Of a stretch of DNA of 5,624 nt, positions 2,633 through 5,624 are shown piece after piece. The position numbers and the translations under genes were made by a program. Position 1 is the stretch's first letter, and the number at the start of each line of letters is the position of its first letter. The DNA is from Cryomorphaceae bacterium (GTDB lineage Bacteria; Bacteroidota; Bacteroidia; Flavobacteriales; Schleiferiaceae): NCBI GenBank assembly GCA_949547975.1, contig CATITW010000291.1, positions 1 to 5,624 on the forward strand, read 5' to 3'. Below the pieces are notes generated by a model, which was given only the letters and a program-made list of their open reading frames with translations, ran no database searches and was not told the DNA's origin.

Positions 2633-5624
2633 GTGAAAAAACTTCTACTCTCCCTGGTCTTAGCGTGTTCTGCTTTCGCCGTTCAAGCACAGACGTATTG
2701 TACACCCGTTTACTCCACAGGGTGTGCCGTCGGCGATGATATCGATGACGTATTTATTGGAACTTTTCAGGACACAAATACGGGTTGTTCTGCCAACCAT
2801 TACCAGGTCTCCACTGGGGATACGGTAGACATCTCAAGAGGTGCGTTCACTACGGTCCGATTCACCTCGAATTATTTTACGCAATACTTTGCCATCTGGG
2901 TAGACTTTAACGAGGACGGTGACTTTGACGATGCAAACGAGTTTCTTTGGTCTTCCGCAGATAATAATTGGTCCGCAAGCGACAGTATTTTAGTCCCGCC
3001 TACTGCGGCTCTAGGTACGTACAGAATGCGCATCCGTTCTAACTTTTCAGCTACGATCCAGTCCACTGAAAGCTGTTCAAGCCTCTCCTATGGTGAGGTG
3101 CACGACTATACGGCGAGAGTCGTAGACGCTCCGGGTTGTTCCCTTCCGTACTTCTCTGGTATTAGTGCAACGGATAGCTCAGTAACGCTGGATTGGCTTT
3201 CAAACGATACGAACTTTGTGATCGAATACGGTGCGCCAGGCTTTACCGTAGGGCAAGGAACTGTAGCATATGCAAGTACTACGACACTTACCGCTGGAAA
3301 CCTCTCGCCGAACACGGCCTATGAATTTTACATCCAGACCAACTGTTCTGGTACAGGTAATGGCTACAGTGCAAACGTAGGCCCGTACTACATCAAAACG
3401 TTGTGTGTACCTGCCTCTACGCCCTTGTTTGAAGGTTTCGAGAACGACTCTTTGGGCAGCTTTAGCAATCCAAACGCGCCATCGTGCTGGTTCTACACCG
3501 AAGATGCGGGTGCTTTCGGATACGGTTATTTGAACGGCGGTTCTACTTGGGCCCTTTCTCCTAAGAATGGAAACCAATTATATTACCTCTACAACTCTTC
3601 GGATTCGCTCCGTGAGATCCTCGTTAGTCCTGCCATCATAGGTCTCGACAGTGGGGTCAAGCAGATTGAATTTTATGCAGGTACAACCACAAGTGCAACA
3701 GCTGAGGTCCTTGTAGGTACGATGAGTGATCCGAACGACGCGAGTACTTTTGAGGTGATTGACTCTGTGACGATCACTGGCGGTTCAAATTGGAACAAAT
3801 ACACTTCCTACATCTACGCAGTTGCGGGTTACAACATGAGCGACATGCACATTGCCATCGCTTCCTCAAACACGAACACCTTTACGGCAGTCTACCTCGA
3901 CGATATTACGATCGATAACGGACCTCAATGTTTGCCTCCTTCTGCGCTCAGTACCGGAACGATAGGTATTGACTCTGCAGAAATCATCTTTAATTCGACC
4001 GGTATCGCGAGCTATTTAGAGTACGGCCCTACCGGATTTATTCCTGCCTTCAACCAGGGAACAGGAACGCTGGTAACAGTAAGCGGCTCACCAGCTTGGT
4101 TGACCGGCTTAGATTCGAACTCTGCCTACGATGTCTATGTCTACCAGATGTGTGCGGACAGCACGATCAGTACGGCCTTCGGTCCAGTCTCTTTCACCAC
4201 GCTTTCTTGTGCGCCTAACCTCATGTGTTCGCTAGACTTAGAGCTCGTAGATTCTTTCGGTGACGGATGGAACGGAGCGGAAGTTCAGATATTGAACGCC
4301 TCTGGAAACATCATCTATACCTTCGGTTCCAACTTTACAACGGGCAGCTCCTATACAGAGCCTATGATGCTTTGTTCTGGAGGCACGTACTCCGTCGTAG
4401 TTTCTAGTCCAGGTAGCTATGCGTACGAGATTGGGGTAAACGTATTGAAGAGCGGCTCAGTCATCGCTTCCTATGCTCCAAGCACGAGCACAGCAACAGG
4501 TACAGTTATGGCCTCTTTTGTAACGAGCTGTAATACGCTTTGTCCAGATCCTTCGGACCTTGTTATCACGCCTTCCTTGAACAGCGCTTCGGCCATGTTC
4601 ATGACGAACGGAAATACGGGCACCTTTGACTATGCATGGGGCCCAGCAGGATGGAGTCAAGGTACCGGTGCTGTTGCCACAGGTACCGGAAATACCACCA
4701 CGAACGGGATGACCATCTCAGGCTTAACTCCTGGCATGTGTTACGACGTGATCGTGATTGCAAACTGTGGCGCTAACGGTGTTTCTGACACTTTGGGTCC
4801 AGTAAATTTCTGTACGCCTTTATGTGATTCGGCTTCGCAGTGTACCTACACGGCCATTCTTGAAGATTCCTTCGGTGACGGATGGAACGGCGCTTCGATG
4901 ACCTACAGCGTGAATGGTGTGCCGAGCGGAACGTTCTACACCTTTGCAAACGGTTCGTACGATACCGTATCTATTACTGTGTGTAGCGGTTCTTTCGTAG
5001 AATTCTTTAGCGGTGCAGCGGGTTCATATCCGTCAGAAGTGAGCTACACGGTGGCTTCAGATTACAGCGGCTCAACAGTAGCCTCGGTGTCGTTAGGAAA
5101 CTTTACGGCGGCACAATCTGCAGGTTCAGATTTGGCCAATTGTGTCCCGACCGTCTGTGCCGTACCAACCGGTCTTGCTTTAACCTCTGCTTCAGGGTCC
5201 ACGGCAAATGTAGGATGGGTAGGTACCGCAAATAACTTCGTGTATAAATACCAAGAGCAAGGCACAAGCGTTATGGCCAGCGGTACGACCACTTCGGCCT
5301 CCGTAAATCTTACAGGTTTAGCGTTCTCAACCGGCTATGACTTCTGGGTAGCTCAAGTTTGTTCTGCAGGCGATACTTCTGCCTACAACTACTTTGCCTT
5401 CACTTCGGATTCTTGTGCATCGATAGCCCCAGGTACACCAACGTCTTCGGTGACTAATGTAACCTCTAATTACGCTGAGGTAAACTTTGACTGGGCTTCG
5501 GCTTCGAACTACACGAGCTATGCACTGAACTTTGGTGACGGTAACTCTACCACAGGTTCAGGAACTTCAGCAGTGCACCAGTACGCAAGTAACGGTACGT
5601 TTAATGCGGTCTTGACCTTGTACA
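2633..5624 (+). CDS. Giant secreted multidomain adhesin-like protein (GEVED, FN3, jelly-roll, DSFGDGWNG, PKD), 3'-truncated by the window; probable T9SS cargo
   Basis: The frame opens at GTG 2633 and has no stop through 997 codons to the right edge. GTG is chosen because it begins a Sec signal peptide (MKKLLLSLVLACSAFAVQAQ). An in-frame TAG lies upstream at 2609-2611, and the first in-frame ATG is about 130 codons inside. Domains in order: GEVED domain, residues 23-162, with Cys-rich start C23/C31/C52, EF-hand-like loop WVDFNEDGDFDDANE (89-103) and terminal GEVHDY (154-159); FN3 169-258; jelly-roll/cleaved-adhesin (MAM-like) 262-430, from FEGFEN to VYLDDITID; FN3 433-526; DSFGDGWNG domain 532-633; FN3 637-727; second DSFGDGWNG domain 731-837; FN3 842-928; PKD from about 931, with FGDG (967-970) and HQYASNGTF (982-990), cut by the edge. 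Cysteines mark nearly every domain border, suggesting disulfides. In Bacteroidota such proteins are normally exported by T9SS through a C-terminal sorting domain, which would lie beyond the window. Adhesion or polymer binding is inference; no catalytic domain is seen. Confidence 0.9.
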   Translation, partial: MKKLLLSLVLACSAFAVQAQTYCTPVYSTGCAVGDDIDDVFIGTFQDTNTGCSANHYQVSTGDTVDISRGAFTTVRFTSNYFTQYFAIWVDFNEDGDFDDANEFLWSSADNNWSASDSILVPPTAALGTYRMRIRSNFSATIQSTESCSSLSYGEVHDYTARVVDAPGCSLPYFSGISATDSSVTLDWLSNDTNFVIEYGAPGFTVGQGTVAYASTTTLTAGNLSPNTAYEFYIQTNCSGTGNGYSANVGPYYIKTLCVPASTPLFEGFENDSLGSFSNPNAPSCWFYTEDAGAFGYGYLNGGSTWALSPKNGNQLYYLYNSSDSLREILVSPAIIGLDSGVKQIEFYAGTTTSATAEVLVGTMSDPNDASTFEVIDSVTITGGSNWNKYTSYIYAVAGYNMSDMHIAIASSNTNTFTAVYLDDITIDNGPQCLPPSALSTGTIGIDSAEIIFNSTGIASYLEYGPTGFIPAFNQGTGTLVTVSGSPAWLTGLDSNSAYDVYVYQMCADSTISTAFGPVSFTTLSCAPNLMCSLDLELVDSFGDGWNGAEVQILNASGNIIYTFGSNFTTGSSYTEPMMLCSGGTYSVVVSSPGSYAYEIGVNVLKSGSVIASYAPSTSTATGTVMASFVTSCNTLCPDPSDLVITPSLNSASAMFMTNGNTGTFDYAWGPAGWSQGTGAVATGTGNTTTNGMTISGLTPGMCYDVIVIANCGANGVSDTLGPVNFCTPLCDSASQCTYTAILEDSFGDGWNGASMTYSVNGVPSGTFYTFANGSYDTVSITVCSGSFVEFFSGAAGSYPSEVSYTVASDYSGSTVASVSLGNFTAAQSAGSDLANCVPTVCAVPTGLALTSASGSTANVGWVGTANNFVYKYQEQGTSVMASGTTTSASVNLTGLAFSTGYDFWVAQVCSAGDTSAYNYFAFTSDSCASIAPGTPTSSVTNVTSNYAEVNFDWASASNYTSYALNFGDGNSTTGSGTSAVHQYASNGTFNAVLTLY
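3929..4531 (+). repeat. Internal repeat unit 1: FN3 + DSFGDGWNG module
   Basis: This copy covers residues 433-633 (201 residues) of the giant protein. It starts at C433 with an FN3-like domain (EYGPTGF, then SAYDVYVYQMC, then GPVSFTTLSC) and continues as a beta-rich domain with DSFGDGWNG at 540-548 and cysteines at 532, 581 and 633. The cysteine framework matches the next copy with offsets of 203-205 residues. Confidence 0.75.
4256..4275 (+). repeat. Exact 20-nt direct repeat, copy 1 (encodes FGDGWNG core)
   Basis: The sequence TTCGGTGACGGATGGAACGG here is identical to 4871-4890. It encodes the F-G-D-G-W-N-G core of the first DSFGDGWNG domain. Identity extends to synonymous positions although neighbouring codons differ. 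Confidence 0.9.
4541..5143 (+). repeat. Internal repeat unit 2: FN3 + DSFGDGWNG module
   Basis: This copy covers residues 637-837, again 201 residues. The FN3-like part has AWGPAGWSQGTG, then CYDVIVIANC, then GPVNFCTPLC. The second part has DSFGDGWNG at 745-753 and cysteines at 737, 784 and 837. The core motif is 205 residues (615 nt) after that of unit 1. Outside the motif the two copies have diverged strongly, so the duplication is old or was shuffled in separately. Confidence 0.75.
4871..4890 (+). repeat. Exact 20-nt direct repeat, copy 2 (encodes FGDGWNG core)
   Basis: Second copy of the 20-nt repeat, 615 nt after the first and in the same reading frame. The flanking codons differ (TCC for TCT before it, GGC GCT for GGA GCG after it), so identity is restricted to the motif core. 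Confidence 0.9.

Noticed and set aside
2660..2680. Lipobox-like V-L-A-C at residues 9-12 of the giant protein
   Set aside because: The Cys falls inside a short hydrophobic core that continues to a good signal peptidase I site (A-V-Q-A before Q20), so a normal secreted protein is more likely than a lipoprotein.
2872..5292. Minus-strand frames inside the giant gene (2872-3066, 3106-3315, 3200-3577, 4457-4660, 5062-5292)
   Set aside because: All are shadows of the 997-codon plus-strand frame, which has clear domains throughout. None resembles a known protein.
1..5624. Mobile elements, CRISPR arrays, tRNA or rRNA genes, toxin-antitoxin or defence genes
   Set aside because: No transposase, integrase, terminal repeats, regularly spaced repeats, tRNA-like cloverleaf or defence-type domain could be seen on either strand; coding density is nearly complete.

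Overview
The window looks like a chromosomal segment of a Bacteroidota bacterium, probably a Flavobacteriales-like marine lineage with roughly balanced GC. Four things point there: a SCO-family C-terminus of the Bacteroidota type, a lipoprotein with an SbsA-like Ig domain and the C-x(n)-GG-x-KDExPP start, signal peptides ending in AQ, and a very large Cys/Thr/Ser/Gly-rich secreted protein built from GEVED, fibronectin III, jelly-roll, 'DSFGDGWNG' and PKD modules. That last architecture is typical of type IX secretion system (T9SS) cargo. Shine-Dalgarno signals are weak, also usual for the phylum. The genus assignment is inference.

Layout. Bases 1-183 (+) are the last 60 codons of a SCO1/SenC copper chaperone. 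It converges tail-to-tail with a minus-strand pair, and the two facing stop codons share one CTAG palindrome at 180-183. The minus-strand pair is a lipoprotein (2466 down to 1363) followed by a periplasmic TPR protein (1376 down to 180). They overlap by 14 nt and are almost certainly co-transcribed and translationally coupled. An AT-rich divergent intergenic region (2467-2632) separates this pair from a plus-strand gene starting with GTG at 2633. That gene stays open for 997 codons and runs off the right edge. It is the largest gene in the window and fills the right half.

How the genes relate. The lipoprotein and TPR protein probably act together in the cell envelope. The TPR protein has a C-terminal segment that resembles a TonB C-terminal domain, which is the most interesting single-gene hint here. 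The giant protein is a surface or secreted multidomain adhesin-like protein. Its middle contains a clear internal duplication of about 204 residues (FN3 + DSFGDGWNG domain, twice), supported by an exact 20-nt DNA match 615 bp apart. Its T9SS sorting domain would lie outside the window. The SCO gene belongs to an unrelated respiratory/copper context to the left.

I see no tRNA, rRNA, CRISPR, insertion sequence, phage or defence genes, and no strong evidence of a wholly new system.
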